Assembly (NCBI RefSeq): GCF_949628215.1
Contig: NC_134280.1
Coordinates: 14,457,795-14,521,794, forward strand
Origin: Phalacrocorax aristotelis
Taxonomy: Eukaryota > Chordata > Aves > Suliformes > Phalacrocoracidae
DNA: 64,000 nucleotides
Direction: 5' to 3'
Shown piece by piece: positions 28,290-41,335 of this stretch. Every line of letters starts with the position of its first letter. The first letter of the stretch is position 1. The notes under the pieces are model-generated. The model did not search any database. It worked only from the letters and a program-made list of their open reading frames with translations, and had not been told where the DNA came from. The translations under genes and the position numbers were made by a program.

Positions 28290-28560
28290 CATACAAGTAG
28301 TTTTAACCACACAGTTATTTTCATAATTGCAAAGGTTGGAAGTTTAATTAGACAATCAGAAGGAAGCCCTCAAGCCAGCCCATTTTCTTAAACAGCTTTA
28401 CCTAGGCAGTGGGAGCAGCATTGTGTAATGCGGCGATTTACTCTGAATAGCATAATGTTCCCTTATCTTTTTTCCTGATTAATTTCCTGATGAAGTAGCA
28501 CATAAAACCAAGCTGGTTAGACAACATGTGTCGGGAGCCACATGTCTTTTTCAAATTTGA
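28290..28560. promoter_or_regulatory. Candidate conserved noncoding element
   Basis: Unique sequence directly after the old CR1 fragment, with AGTTTAATTAGACAATCAG, CTGATTAATTTCCTGATG and TTGTGTAATGCGGCG. Suggestive of homeodomain or PBX-type sites, unproven. Confidence 0.22.
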
Positions 28561-29442
28561 AACGGAGAGAGGCAGAACCGAGAGACATCATGTCTCCCCC
28601 TTTCTTTACACATCCATCCCAGGTGCACTGTGATGCCACCAAGACCATCTTCAGACCCTGGTTCCTTCAAATACAGACTATGTGGGATGGATTTTATTAT
28701 ATTCTTTTCTTTTCTTAAAGGTTTATGGTCCTCAGGGACACAGAGGAATGCTTGAAAACAGAAGTGTAGTGGAACTGGGGGTTGCAATGCAATTCCACAA
28801 AGCCTTGATGGCCTCACAAGAGTCTCCAGTGCAAGCGGGACACCATCACGCCAGGGCCTGGACTGCCTCCCTTCACCACCACTTCTCAGTTTCAGTTGCC
28901 TCCCTCCCCAAACACGCCCACACACATGCTCACCTCCTTTTCAGGAGTTTTACTATTGTTGCTGAGACAGAAAAGAGAAAAAAGTGAATCTGAACTCTGC
29001 CAGGGCCTCCAGAACACAGCAAGGAGGGATAAGGGTTGAACTGCTGAAGATGAGGATGAGCGGCAAGTCACAAGTGAAATGAACCCCATGGCCAAGCACC
29101 TGGGTCCAACCATGGGTAGGGGAGAACAAGCAGGCTTGGTGGGAAGGCTCTGGACTGCATCCGGTCCCCGCCAGCCTCCCCATGGACACCAGCCCCCAGC
29201 TGACTTTCGGCAAGCCACAGTCACTCTGTACATCTGCTTCCCTCCCGCAGAGCATAAACAGAAGCAGCTGGGCCCAGCTCTGCTCCGTCCCACATCTCGC
29301 CTTGCCATTTGCACCCACGCGCAGTGAGCGATACCCAGCTACAACAGCAGCAATGTTTTCCACACACGTGACCGAGGTGCAAACGACAACCCGAGGCGCT
29401 GGCACATCCACCGCCTGCCAGGCTGGGCCCCGTTCACCCCAC

Positions 29443-29490
29443 CTCCCCCTCCTCCTCCTCCTCCAGCCCCTCTCCTCCCCCTGCCTGGTC
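29443..29490. repeat. CTC/CCT-rich pyrimidine tract
   Basis: A (CTC)n-type pyrimidine run lies in a locally GC-richer stretch (about 29.06-29.56 kb). This composition explains the 170-200 codon frames on both strands, which show no domain. Confidence 0.8.
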
Positions 29491-30829
29491 CCCGTGGAAG
29501 AAAACAACCTCTTTCGGCGGGCTTGTTTTCTCCTAAGCATCAAGCAACCATTTCCCCCTCCCCTCTCACATGAGCTTGGGAGCAGTGCTCACTTTCCACC
29601 CTCATTACCTGTTTTGCTCCCTCTGGAGTCCCCCATTTCCCAGAGAGTTTTCCAGCAACAATGTTTAACCTCAGTGTTTAAAATCCCTGGTGGCAAAGCC
29701 TGACGTTCAATGCACGGCCAGTAGTTTACTCAACCTCAGCCCCATGCATCAGGTTCCCCAGCTGTACAACATCCCTAATTAATCATACCCATTAGGGTCC
29801 CTGCCCAGGATGGTCCCTGTGGGAGCAGCGCCAGGGCTGAATTCAGTGGGGTTTCACAGCTTTTTCTTTTGCAGAGGTGATACTACATTGCCAGTTACAC
29901 TTTTTTACCACATGCAACACCAACACACTGGCAGTTAACGAGCTACAACACAGAACCACTTGGCAACACAGAGAAAATGGGCAGAAAAATCCCCAAGCAA
30001 GAGGAAAAAAGAATTGCAATGAATTGTCAGTATTAAGCGTGCAAGAGAAACGTAAAGAAGAAGCTACCAGAGCGCAAAGGGGCTCCTCCAGGCCTGAGCA
30101 CAGCACCGAGGAGGGGGACCTCACCAAGGGAAGCAGCTGCTGCTTCACCATCAGACAGACAAGGCACCTGAATAGTTTCCAGAGGTCATTGGAGGGAAGA
30201 AGCCAGACTGATTTTAATGTCAGTTCCCCTCTTGAATTCAACTGATGTGGCTGCCAGCCATAGCTAGGGATTCTGGAACCCATGAAGTGCCACCCAGTCC
30301 TGTGGGACCTCTGTATTTCACTGTCCCAGATGGTAATTACAGCACAGACAATACCCATTTGTAAAAATCGTGGTGTAACTGTACCAAAAATGCCTGCTGT
30401 GTGTAGAGATGCCCTGGAAGGCAAGGGCTCAGGCAGCTCAGCTCTGCCTCGGGACACTGGTTCGAGCAGCCAATGGAGATGAGCTCAGGCAGCAGTGGAT
30501 TTGAGGTGGGGGAAACGAATTTTGTTCCTGCTGCAGGAATGAAGTTTGGAGCTGTCTTCACTTGTAACACCACATAATTCTAGGTGGCTGCAGATTTATT
30601 ACTGCATTTTCCCAAATTTGGAAGGCTTCCATTTTTGACCACATAAAAGAAAGAAACATTTTCCTTTTCTCAGTATGACCTCCATTTTCTATTCCAAGAC
30701 AAAATCCATTATAGCAATGCCTGGAAAAAACAAAACATCTAATCATTTTCCCTGAGAATTCCTTTGAATTCTGCAATGGATTTAGCTTGGCCAGAGCCTT
30801 TTTTCACCCTCTATCTCTAGCAAGAGAAA

Positions 30830-31045
30830 CGGCTTTTTGAAAGCTAATGACGGCTCAGTATTCACTGTAGTGATTTCTTATGTTATCAGTTTGATTTGCA
30901 ATCACAGCTGAATGCCAATACCATGAATTACTTACCAATTTAGCAGTGCTTGCATGAAGGTTATGTATTTTACACCTTAACAGCTACTACAGTCAGAATT
31001 TAACCGGAGCTTTGACTTAAATGGAAATTATCAAACACCGAACAG
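30830..31045. promoter_or_regulatory. Candidate conserved noncoding element
   Basis: Unique, repeat-free sequence with closely packed words such as GAAAGCTAATGACGGCTC, TTGATTTGCAATCACAGC and CATGAATTACTTACC. No coding signal. Ranked by appearance only. Confidence 0.2.
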
Positions 31046-33114
31046 TCTGAAGCAGAGGCCCAAGCTGACTTGGATGGAAGACATAACAGAGATAAATTTG
31101 CTGCTAACATTTTATCCTGGGTGGGAGTAACAGCGGGAAAGACAAAATCAAAATATCCATATCTTCCTTGCTCTTTAACATTAGACTTTTTAATCCTTCC
31201 TGAAGGCACCCAAAAAATTATTTATGTCATGAAACAAGTATTGGGGAAGATAGCTGCCCTCTGCTACAACTAATGTGATTAATATCATTGCATCATCAGG
31301 TTTGTGGGTTTTTTTTCCTTAGGGAGAAGAGGGAGTGATCTCACTGCTTCAACCACATTGCATTATTAGGTACCTTTGAAACAGAAAAATAAGTATGAAC
31401 AATGTGAAATTATATTTTATTATTTATTTCAGATTTGTGCCTCGGACACTTTTCAGTTCAGGATGTCTAGAGTACCCCATGGGTACTGCCCACAACCACA
31501 TTTAGGGCCTAAGAAGTTCTTTACCCCAGCAGAGACAGGACAGTTGGACTATTTGTTTTGCTGCAGTTAAACCCTTTAACAAGCATGATGTCACTGCACT
31601 CAGCCAAGCACTGGGGAATGTTTCATTTTTCACTTGTTTCCAAGAGTATAGTAGAAAATGTCTTTAAAACATTTACTAGAGATTCTATGCTTCTTCCATT
31701 TATTTCAGACATAATATATGCAAATTTAGTTACTTTATCAGCGACATAATGCCTATTATCCATTGAATTTAAAGGCTGGGGTAACTCCCAGCAACCAAAT
31801 ACATGATTTAATAATAATTCTGTCATCAAGTGAAATCTTTCCCTGAGATAGATACTGAAAGCAGCCTGCCCACATAGCAAGAAATGGCAAGATATTTATT
31901 CTTTCTCAGAGGCTTTTCAACAGGGTCAGGCCTGTGAAAGTGGCTACCACGGTCCTTTTACTTCACCTAAAGTTTTGAGCAAGATTGATTATAGCACAGG
32001 ACTATGTCCAGCTTCCTATTTTGTTCACACTCTTGCTCTACACTGTTCCAGGATCCTGCAGCCTTCTCTGGAATCCCCATCTACAGAACAATATGAAAAT
32101 ACCAGCTTTTTCTGAAATGAATACCAGGAGTTGTTGACCAGATGATAAAGATTTTAATATTCATAAAACCAGAATGTCAATGAAGAACATCTTGTATGAG
32201 AACTAATGCTTCCAAGACTCAATTGTCATTCCTGAAATGCATACAATACTACTAGGAAAAGTCTTGCTCTCTCCTCTCTCCGACATGTGGAAGTTTAATT
32301 AAGCACCCACTAAAGACTGAGAATTACCTGCTGGAATTGTTCAGCTGTTCTTTTTTTATTCTTGTCTGTGCTGGCCAGCAAGCCAAACCAGTTTTGATTT
32401 CCATATCTTTTATTTCTACATTGTTCAATCAGGCATGGGCCGATTCCACATTAAAAATAAATATCCTATGTCACCATCATAAACGGCACTGGCCAAAACC
32501 ATAATGTGCTGCTGATTAAGGCTGTGTAAATAGAGCATCCCCTAAAGCAAGAAGAATGGGCACCTGTGCTCATGAGAACCGAGGGAGCAGGCAAAGTCTG
32601 GCACCTCAGCAGCTCTGATGACCCTGCAGAGGATTATCAGCTCTTGACTTTGCAGTGTAAAGATCTGAGCCTTCACAGCCCATGGGGTGGGGGGCAGGAA
32701 AGAAAGAAGCAATTCACAGATGCAGGTGATGTTTCTAGTCATGGTTTTCTACACCATGAGGAGAGGGAAGGAAAGAATGACAAGGAAACTCATCCATTTA
32801 TACACCAACAGTCTGTAAGGTAATGAAAGCTCAGTTCCCTGAAGTACTACAATATAAATACTTCACCGCTAACCTTCCACGCTTTGAGGGCTAGGGATAG
32901 TCTTGTCTTGGTTCCCCTCTTCTGCAGATCTTACAGTAGGACACTGCATGACAAAGACCAAAAAACTAACACCATCCTATGCCACTGTGCTCCATACCTA
33001 CCACTGTTGCACTAATTTTTGTACCACAAGTCCACTGCACAGGTATATGTGCTCTATTGGAAGTCCAGAATCCGAGTTCATTTTCCACTTGAACATACAT
33101 CTTTTGTTTATAAA

Positions 33115-33350
33115 CTAAAAGCTGCGCTAATTTAACTTAAAATTAATTTTTAAACTCTGGCAAGAGGCTTTGTACAGATGCATATTTCTATTTAGGCTAA
33201 GCTTTTTCAGGTGCAGTTCAAACTTGGAAACTTTAAATAAACCTGATTTACACTGCAGAAGATTGCGTTTGCAGATTTCACATCTGAATCCATTTGATTC
33301 ATATTGAATCTATTTAACATGCATTTTTAGTATCCATTCCCTGCTTTCTG
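33115..33350. promoter_or_regulatory. Candidate conserved noncoding element
   Basis: AT-rich unique sequence with TAAAATTAATTTTTAAAC, GATTCATATTGAATC (an inverted repeat) and CTATTTAACATGCATTT. No ORF or repeat seen. Confidence 0.2.
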
Positions 33351-34724
33351 GGCCTATTTAAGTGTTAAGCTCTGTCCTATTCATACGAAGAAATTCACAT
33401 ACTCATGCTAAAAATGAGAAATGCAGGTTGAGGTTTTGAAACTCTTCCCCAAATTCTGCCATGAACAAGCAGTTAAAGTCATCCCCAAACTCTTTCATTA
33501 CCTATTGAATTTACTACTGTTTCCCAATAACATCTTTCAAACTACTTTACAGTCCCTACAAGATCTGTGCTTAAAACGGGGGGGGGGGGAGGAGCAAAAT
33601 ACCAAGTATTTATTTTAATTTAGTCACAAGCTGTGTTTTCTGCTTTAACTCAGTCTCTTTGCCCTGATCACACCTCCACTGCACTCCTTTCCTTAGGTGC
33701 TGGCCACCTCCATCACATGTTCTTCAAAGGCCTGCTGTCCACATCCTTGTGACTGGGATTTTAATTTTTATGTACATACTTGTTCTCTTGCTTTGCCATT
33801 TCGTCTAGGGCCAGCTTTGCTCCTCCAAGGCAAACAAGCCTTACTTCCCACAGTTTCAGAACTTTTCTGTGGCTTTTTGACACTCCTTCAACTTTGCCTC
33901 CACACATTTCTCTCCATGCCACTGCACCATTTTTTTTCCCCAGAAAAACAGGCAAAATTGCAGTATGGTTTCATCATCTTGCAACCCCCTCCTTCACTCT
34001 GCCAGTCTGAAAGGTAGAAGTTTGAGTCTTGTAGCACCTTTCTTAGGGAAACATGAACTTCAGTACTCTCATCCTCAGCCTTGAGCAGTCATCAGCACCA
34101 GCACAACAGCAGATCCATATTTCTCTTCTGGAAGCCTTGGCCTCCCACAGTCCCCAAGACACTGGTCCTCTTTAATTACTCCCACTGCATCCTCTTACCC
34201 CCTTCTTTCTATCCTGCCTCTCCCCAGTTCCAGTTTCTAGGAAGGAAGATTGCCTGGGACTTCACTGCCTCTCCTTGCTGCAGGGTGATGGCAAGAACAT
34301 GCACATGCAGGTCTAGCAGGGTAAGCTCTCCAGCAGCCTCTCTGCTGCACCAAGCAAAAGTCTCTGGCTGACTTGGCTTTATGGATAAGGAAGCTCAGCA
34401 CAGGTAGAAATACCCTTTTAGCCTTCTCTGAAGTGATCCTTGCTATCCCTTACCAGTCATTTTGGGCCATCCTTTCTGTCTGACTCATTGGCCTTTAGCT
34501 AGACCTTAACTTAATTGGTCTAGGCCTTCTTACTCACATTAGTACTTGCAGATTCTTCCCAAATGATCTAAAATATAGCCTTCCCGAAACTTCTGCACAA
34601 GTGTAACATGGGCCCCCTTATAATGTCAGTAGGAAAAATGTGTCATTATTGTGTGCGTCATTTTATATATGCAGCTTGATCCACTGGTCCCCTGCAGGAT
34701 TCTGCTGCAAAGATCAATTGATCA

Positions 34725-34862
34725 TTAACTACATTTTGTTCATAAGCTCTTTGGGAAGGCATCACATTTTGTCGTCTGCCTCTGTAGTGCCTAGAGCAAT
34801 AACGTCCCTTCACACCATAGCAGTGTTGATAATATATATTCCCAACTGTGCTAGGTGGTATA
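34725..34862 (+). mobile_element. L2-like LINE 3' end remnant
   Basis: CATAAGCTCTTTGGGAAGGC, TGTAGTGCCTAGAGCAATAACG and the AT-rich run before the CTAGG at 34853 follow the L2 3' end (TGTAAGCTCTTTGGGGCAGG…GCCTAGCACAATGG). Old and diverged. Confidence 0.6.
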
Positions 34863-37484
34863 CATACATACAGTGACATGTAGATGATCAACAGACAAAA
34901 AAGAAAAAAGTGGTAGCGCCAGTCCAGGTAACAGATGATCACAAGACAGAAGAACAAATGACCCTGCATTAATACAATTTTGTGTCCCAGTTAAAACCAA
35001 TACATATTTGTAAGAGATTTGACTGGAGAAAGCATGAGACACTACTAATGGAGGTAATCTGAACCACAATAGAAAGTACAGGCAAAATATTATCAAAGGA
35101 ATATCTAGAGTAATTTGCAATATTTTCCTGTAAAACAGAGTTTTTGTTAACCTGTAGACTGCAGGCACCAAGATGTGGTAGGATACCCAAGATACAGAGG
35201 AAAAAGAAATGCTTTTCACTAGGGCATATAGCAGCAACAGTTGGCAGTCAATCAATACAAAAAAATTTGACCTCCAGTTTACCACCACCGAAAGATAACT
35301 CCCCAGGGTTGGGGTATCTAATCCTACATAGTCTCTCCTTCATGGGCCTCTCCACAATGGACTGTGGAAATAATGCAAATATTCCTCTTTCCTTTATTAG
35401 GGAACAGTTCTTAGGCTGCTTTGGCTTTGCTGTGGAATAAGCATTAATAAATTCTGTAACCAGAAGTGCCATCCCAGCAGCACACATGGGTACCCACCCA
35501 CAAGTTAATGCTACCTTTTCAGTGATAGCATCCAATCCAGGTGTCAGAGACTACCAAACCTCAGCCCTCTTACACATTCTTCTAACACAGTGCATGCAGA
35601 CCATAGATCAGGCTGCAGAGAGGCTCAGAACTGTGCTCTCTGCAGCACCCACAACCTGCGAGAGACCGGGAGCACTCCCACCATGCCCAGCATCGCCTAC
35701 TGGAGCAACTGGCCAGCACTGCCTGGAGTACAGCTGAGTAGCACGTACTCACTTTTCCCAAACTCCTCCCAGGCATGACATCAACTTTTCATTCATACCA
35801 AATGCATAAATGTTTGCCAGAGATTAAAATAAACATTGCTGTGGTTTCTGTTAGCATCAGATCAGGAGGACCATCAGGTGCTAATGCTTGACATGGTAGC
35901 CCTGTCTGCAAGGGCTAATGGGTTTGCTGTGGTATCAGGGTCTCTTGGTCTCAGGGTATTCTTTTTAAGGGGTTTCATACTTTTGTGCTGTTGCTGCTCT
36001 TCCATGGTGCCTTTCACCCAAAAGCATCACACTGCAGTCAAAAAGCAGACACCAAGAAAACCCTCCATTCAATAATTCCTGTGCTACAGAGCAGGTTAAA
36101 AGCAAATCCTCTTGGTATCCAACCCTTCTTAGCTGGCAGTATGAGACCTCCCGAGCTAGGCAGCAAGAACAGATCTGGGATTATCTCTGTCCCCAGAGCT
36201 ACTACAGTTTTACCCTGCATTTCTAGAGACAGGAGCATGAACAGTCTCACACACTAGCAAGTCTAGCTCCCCATCTCCAGCGGCCTGCAGCAGAGGGTGT
36301 GACAGCACACCTCTGCCATTGTCAGTTCTTGAGGAACATCCTCATGGGAAAGGCACCTGAGTGAGTGTAATTCTCTATTTGATGCCTGGATAACAGAAAC
36401 AAAGCTTACACTCTTCTCCACACCACTTTTCATAGTATGAGAGGAGGAAAAAAAAAAAAAACCCAACACCCCAAAAAACCCCAAACAACTCATATCTGAA
36501 CTGAAGCAAGTGTCTGTTCCAGGCTGCTGCTTTCCTAAAAATTGCCTGCCTAAAAGAGGTGTGTATGAGGGTAAGATGTTTCACAAACACACACACAGAG
36601 GCCTGCTTCTGAACCCATTACATCAACGTTAAAGAGGAATTACTCCAGCCAAAGCAAAACCAGTGTAAAACAAGCACAAATGGGATAAGAATTGCACCTT
36701 TTATTTTAATCTCTGTGTAGCCCTTTTTCCTCCCTTACATAAGCCTCAACAGCCCAAGTTCAAGGCAAATGCTTCCACTATTTCTACGTTATCCTCAGTA
36801 ATGTGACAAGAGTAATTATAGAGACCAGGGAAGCTAAGCAACACTGCTAAAACAGTGGGTGGTCTAATGGCTTGACTAGCTCCTGTGCACCAACATTGTG
36901 GTGGGAGCCCCCCAGACCCCCACTTTGTACCCTAGGTATTTCAACCGTGCTCTGCAACACTGGCCATTTTGTCCAGGACATCTTGGCACCAGCATTGCTT
37001 AGCTGACTTTGAGACGTACCCAAGTTCTTTCAGGTGGTCTGTAAAGTTAACTTGTCCTTAAAAAGTTTGCCCTTGGTACTCACCAAATCTCCTTCATTCT
37101 TGTTTCAATTGAAAGATCTAGGTGGAAGCATACCGAACATTTCACAAGGAAAATCTGCTCAGACACAGCTATTCCAGGTGCACAGGCTTTTGCTGAGTAC
37201 AGCATTATTTGGGGTATTCTCTGGGGAAAAAAAAAAAAAAAAAAATCTATTTTTACAGTAAAAGAGCCATTTGCCATGTGCAATGCACTGAAATACTTTG
37301 CCACAGCAAAGTCTGGTCTAAACATGTTGTTGGCCAATAAAAGGGGGGAAACACGCTGCCAGTAAACATTTGCGTGGTATGTCTTTGAAGGCTTCAAGGC
37401 AGACTAAATGGAATAATTGTGAAGACATATTATTTATAATACAACAAATCTTCCCCACAAGATATAGGTCTCCATTAATCTAGT
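34863..37484. other. Intergenic; nothing firmly recognised
   Basis: Unique sequence with A runs at 36448-36461 and 37227-37245. A canonical GLI motif, TGGGTGGTC, lies at 36856-36864. The 145-codon minus frame at 34.85-35.29 kb shows no domain. Confidence 0.6.
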
Positions 37485-37656
37485 ACCCAACTGCTTTTAA
37501 GTGCATTTTTTAATGTGTTTACCCTGCTAAGGGAGTTATGTTTTATTATCTCCATTTTGCATTTGGGGAATTGAGGTACTGGGAGATTAATAGATTTGCT
37601 CGAGGTTACATAGCAAATATCCAGCAAAGCACAAATACAGCCCGAGTGTCCCAGAT
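37485..37656 (-). mobile_element. MIR-like ancient SINE (reverse orientation)
   Basis: The plus strand reads TTATCTCCATTTTGCATTTGG, GGAATTGAGGTACTGGGAGA, GATTTGCTCGAGGTTACATAGC, the reverse complement of the MIR core (…CATTTTACAGATGGGGAAACTGAGG…). The preceding TTTTAAGTGCATTTTTTAAT suits its 3' part. Clear family match, old copy. Confidence 0.8.
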
Positions 37657-40600
37657 TGTTCTTCTCCACTGGATGTAGCCATCGATATGCCAGGACATAC
37701 TAAAACATCAAAGGTCTCTTGTGATGTGATGTTTTCCTATATAAAAAAAAAAGACCTATCTCATGCAAGCAAGCAACATTGTATCGGAGTCAAGAGAAGT
37801 TCATCTATTTACATGAAAGCTGAAGCAAGGTCTGGAGCTGCTGGTGGAATATCCTCATTTTTCTAGCTATCCAGTGCATTCAACCCAAATTCACAAATAC
37901 CTTTTCACTGATGAAACCTGTTGCATCTGGCAAATGACCTATTCACTGATAAAGATTCACTGATACAGTCTTACATTGCACATACTACCATCTGAAGTCA
38001 GATATTGCTTCATGTCTCCCTCAAGCTCAGTGGAGCTGCAGGGGGGGTTCAGCCCTGGAAGTCTGCCCACATACTGAAGCTGCTAAATGTGGACTTGGGA
38101 CCCTTTCTATAGGGCAATGTATTTTCTGGATTGGTTGTTTCAGTTTTGATCTTGACTTATGTGATCAAGTGGTGGGAAATAACATCTGAATCTTTCACAG
38201 CATCCCACACCAGCAAGCTTTTTGGGTGAGTGTTTTTACAGGATTTGGTAGAAGAAAACCTCTCTCCCTGTGTCCCCTTCACCAGCTCTCCACTATGTCA
38301 ACCTTCCTGGAAATGGGACCTGTACTGGTCTCTAGGCCATGCTGGAGTCTGGGGAACTGGGAACACTGCAAGTCCCTCTCTTATTCCCCGCATGCCAACT
38401 CAGTCCGCTCAGCCTCCTTGGGTGGAAAAGACCCCAACCAGTGCAGCTAAATTGTTGTATCTTTCAAGATGATGCTGTTTCCATTAATTCCCAAGACCCA
38501 GTTTAAACCTAAGTATAAACAGAATTTAAATGAGTAATAGAGCCATTAGCAACAGGAGCAGGATACTCTGTGCCTGCAGATACCCACACATGCCCTTGTC
38601 AGCACGTAAAATGAGATGCCATAAAACCTCCCCGTCCCACCACAAAAATAAAAAAGAACCAAGGACTTTGCCTAAAGCATCTTGCCTGGGGAAGGTAGCC
38701 ATGGGAGCTTAGATTATTCATTTCCAAGACTAAAACTCCTTTTCATGCAGCAAAGTGGGTTGCACCAAAGGAGTTCTATGGAGAACACGTGAGGCTGGTG
38801 ACCTGTTTCTCATCAGCATGGACTGTGGGCCCACTTTAGCTCACAAAAAATATCAGTGGCAGAGCTCAGTAAGTTTGCTCTGTGAGTCATCACATTCAAG
38901 TCAGTCTCATGACTAGAGTAAGCAAGATTTAGTCCTCACTGCAAAGCTGCCACCGAAGAGCCCGCGAGCAGGTTTCATTTAGTGAGCAGGCAGCACTTTC
39001 TCACAGCAGGGACAGATTTTATTTTCCATTTAAGATCAGGAATACACACAGGTAAACAGCAGCAATGCACCTTTAGGCTGCTCCATGCCTCAGATCACTT
39101 TGAATAATGCTACCTCAGGGAGGGGAGGTGGTTTTGAGGCAAAACACAAGACTGAGGAACTCGGATCCCCTTATCCTTCTTCACCAAGGTAAGCTCCAGA
39201 TGCAGAACATGATAGTCTGCCTCCAACACAGAGTCTGAGCTGCTCAAGACATGTTGGACATCGCCCCCCACTTAAAGATTATTCAGTATTAAGTGTTCAC
39301 CAGTGTTTTGAACAGCTAAACAATTAATTTTCCCACTGCCTCTCCTGCTGATGACGAGCGAGTAAGAATCCCCTAGGGAATTTCCCTTCATCTGCTCACG
39401 AGTGCCACTTCGCTAGTCACATTTATCTGACAAATCTTACAGATGGCTTGGCACAAGCTTGCAACAAGCACACCATCTTTGGAGCTGGGATTGGCCGCCC
39501 GAGCCACACGATGCTTTCTATGGCAAATTGGGCAAGACCGTGGGAGAACCCCATACCAGCGATCACTTCTGGAGAAATATCCCCAGCAAAATTAAAGCTT
39601 CATCCAGTGCTGTTTCAGTAGAGGACACCAATGAAGGTGATAGCATTTCTGACACTGCAGCCACCCTGTGAGGAAGAGATCCTCTTGCACAGAAGTTGTG
39701 CTCTGACCCAGGCGGAAAGGTATCCTGGAAATTAACTCCCATTGAGTAATTTTCCCGCTGTTATTGTGCTGACTGCCTTTCTGTTAAAGATGAATTTTCC
39801 CCATTAAAATAATGGGGAAGAGAATATAAAGACCCATCTGCAGACCACATTTGCAGAGGGGTGTTTTCGTATTTTTTTTTGTTTTGCAACATTGTCTGTG
39901 AAATGTTGGTCGAGCCTTTTGAGCTCTTTCCAGATGTATACTCTCCTCATGCTATGTACCCAAGTCGAATTCCACTTTGAAAGCTGTTTGACTCAGGCAA
40001 ATGAATAGCAGGATTTTAAAACAGATACAAATAGTAAAACTAGGGCTTTGTACAATCCCATAGGTACTATAGATGGGACTGTCCAAACACAGACCCTTCT
40101 AATCCACCAAGAAAATGCCCTTAAGACCTCTTCAGAGTCAGACTTAAACCCATAAAATCCAGGAAATTCAGAGATAAGCCTGGGTATCTGGACTGATATT
40201 CTGTCCTCAGTTCACCTTAGCGGGTAAATGTTAATAAATGCATTTGTTTATTCCCTACAGTTCTATGCAGGGAATATCAACAATCTGATATTATGGGAGG
40301 AGGTGAAATTTTATCTCCTGTATATATGTGCGTAGGAGTTGCTCAATATAATTTATTCTCTTTCACAATAAGACTTTACAGCTCCTCAATCCTTTCAGAG
40401 CTCTGAAGCTATGCAGGGTCTGTCTTGCAAAGCTTCAGAGAAGAGGCCTCAAAGGAAAATCAGTTATTACAGGAAACATGGCTGATTTTCAGTAATCCAC
40501 AGCCTCTCCCTTCCATTCATATTAAGCTGGTATTCCAGCACAAAACATCATCCAGATGTACTTCACTGAGGATCTGAACCCAGACCTTCACAAGCAACAT

Positions 40601-40717
40601 GAGATCAAGTTCCCCAGTCAAGACCAGAGAACTGGCGCACACAACACTTCTGGAGCAATGACTTGTGTCCACCTGCTCCAACAACCTGCCTAGCAGAGTT
40701 GTCACATCAAGTACAAG
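37657..40717. other. Intergenic; nothing recognised
   Basis: Unique DNA, frames up to 80 codons. A short stretch near 39310-39440 (AACAATTAATTTTCCC, TTACAGATGGCTTGG) could be regulatory but shows nothing decisive. Confidence 0.6.
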
Positions 40718-41335
40718 CAGAAGAACGGCCACCTCGGTCCATCTAGCCCAGCATCGAGTCTCCTGTAGTGGTCAGACAGCCAGAGAACAGCAAGGCAGCC
40801 ACTTATACTATTTCCCTCACATTTCTGTTAGCCTCCAGCTATTTTCACATCAAGGTGTTTCCTAAGCCAGATGTGGTTTCTAGCTACTTAGTAATCCTCT
40901 ATGCATTGCTTTACACAAACTTGTCCAATCACCCTTTGAACCCTAATAAGCTTTTAGCCTCCACAGCCACCTTTGGCAGTGAACTCCTTGTGTCCACTAC
41001 CAGTTGCACAGAGAACATCTGTTGTTTGCTTTGAGCCTGGCTTCTCTAGTTCATTTAATGACCTTAACTGATGTGCTGCAACAGAACAACCAATCCCTGC
41101 CCGCCTTCTGACTGATACTGCTGCCTTGCTGAATTCACTCCTACCCCACCATCTCCTCTTCTCCAGGCTAAAGAACTTCAGTCTAATTGATTGTTTCTTA
41201 CATGGAAACTGTTCAGCTCAGTATTTTTCCCTTTCTCACAACTATACCAGGTTCTGCTGTGTTTGAGATGAGCAGTCCAGAACTGTTTGTGCTGTCTGAG
41301 GTAGTGGCAAATACGGCAGAAGTACAAACCTCCTC
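40718..41335 (-). mobile_element. Ancient CR1-type LINE 3' fragment (turtle/crocodilian-like)
   Basis: The plus strand reads as the reverse complement of an old CR1 3' end. Recognisable blocks run in order: AGAACGGCCA and GTCCATCTAGCCCAG at the terminus (40723-40753), the TTGTCCAATCACCCTTTGAACC block near 40920, TTTTAGCCTCCACAGCCACC near 40950, and CTCTTCTCCAGGCTAAAGAAC with AGTCTAATTGAT near 41160. TTTGAGATGAGCAGTCCAGAACTG near 41260 is the last. This matches the abundant CR1 families of turtles and crocodilians as I remember them, with many substitutions and indels, so it probably predates birds. Confidence 0.85.

Larger units (their letters stand above)
28561..34724. other. Intergenic; GC-richer patch and candidate CNEs
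   Basis: The 28.9-30.5 kb part is GC-richer and contains an ACACGTGACC E-box near 29364 and the CTC tract. The rest is AT-rich unique sequence. Frames of up to 204 codons (29843-30457, minus) show no conserved domain and appear to be chance. Confidence 0.6.

Noticed and set aside
28953..30457. Frames of 122-204 codons on both strands
   Set aside because: Locally GC-richer sequence with mutually overlapping frames; no domain, no splice-consistent structure recognised.
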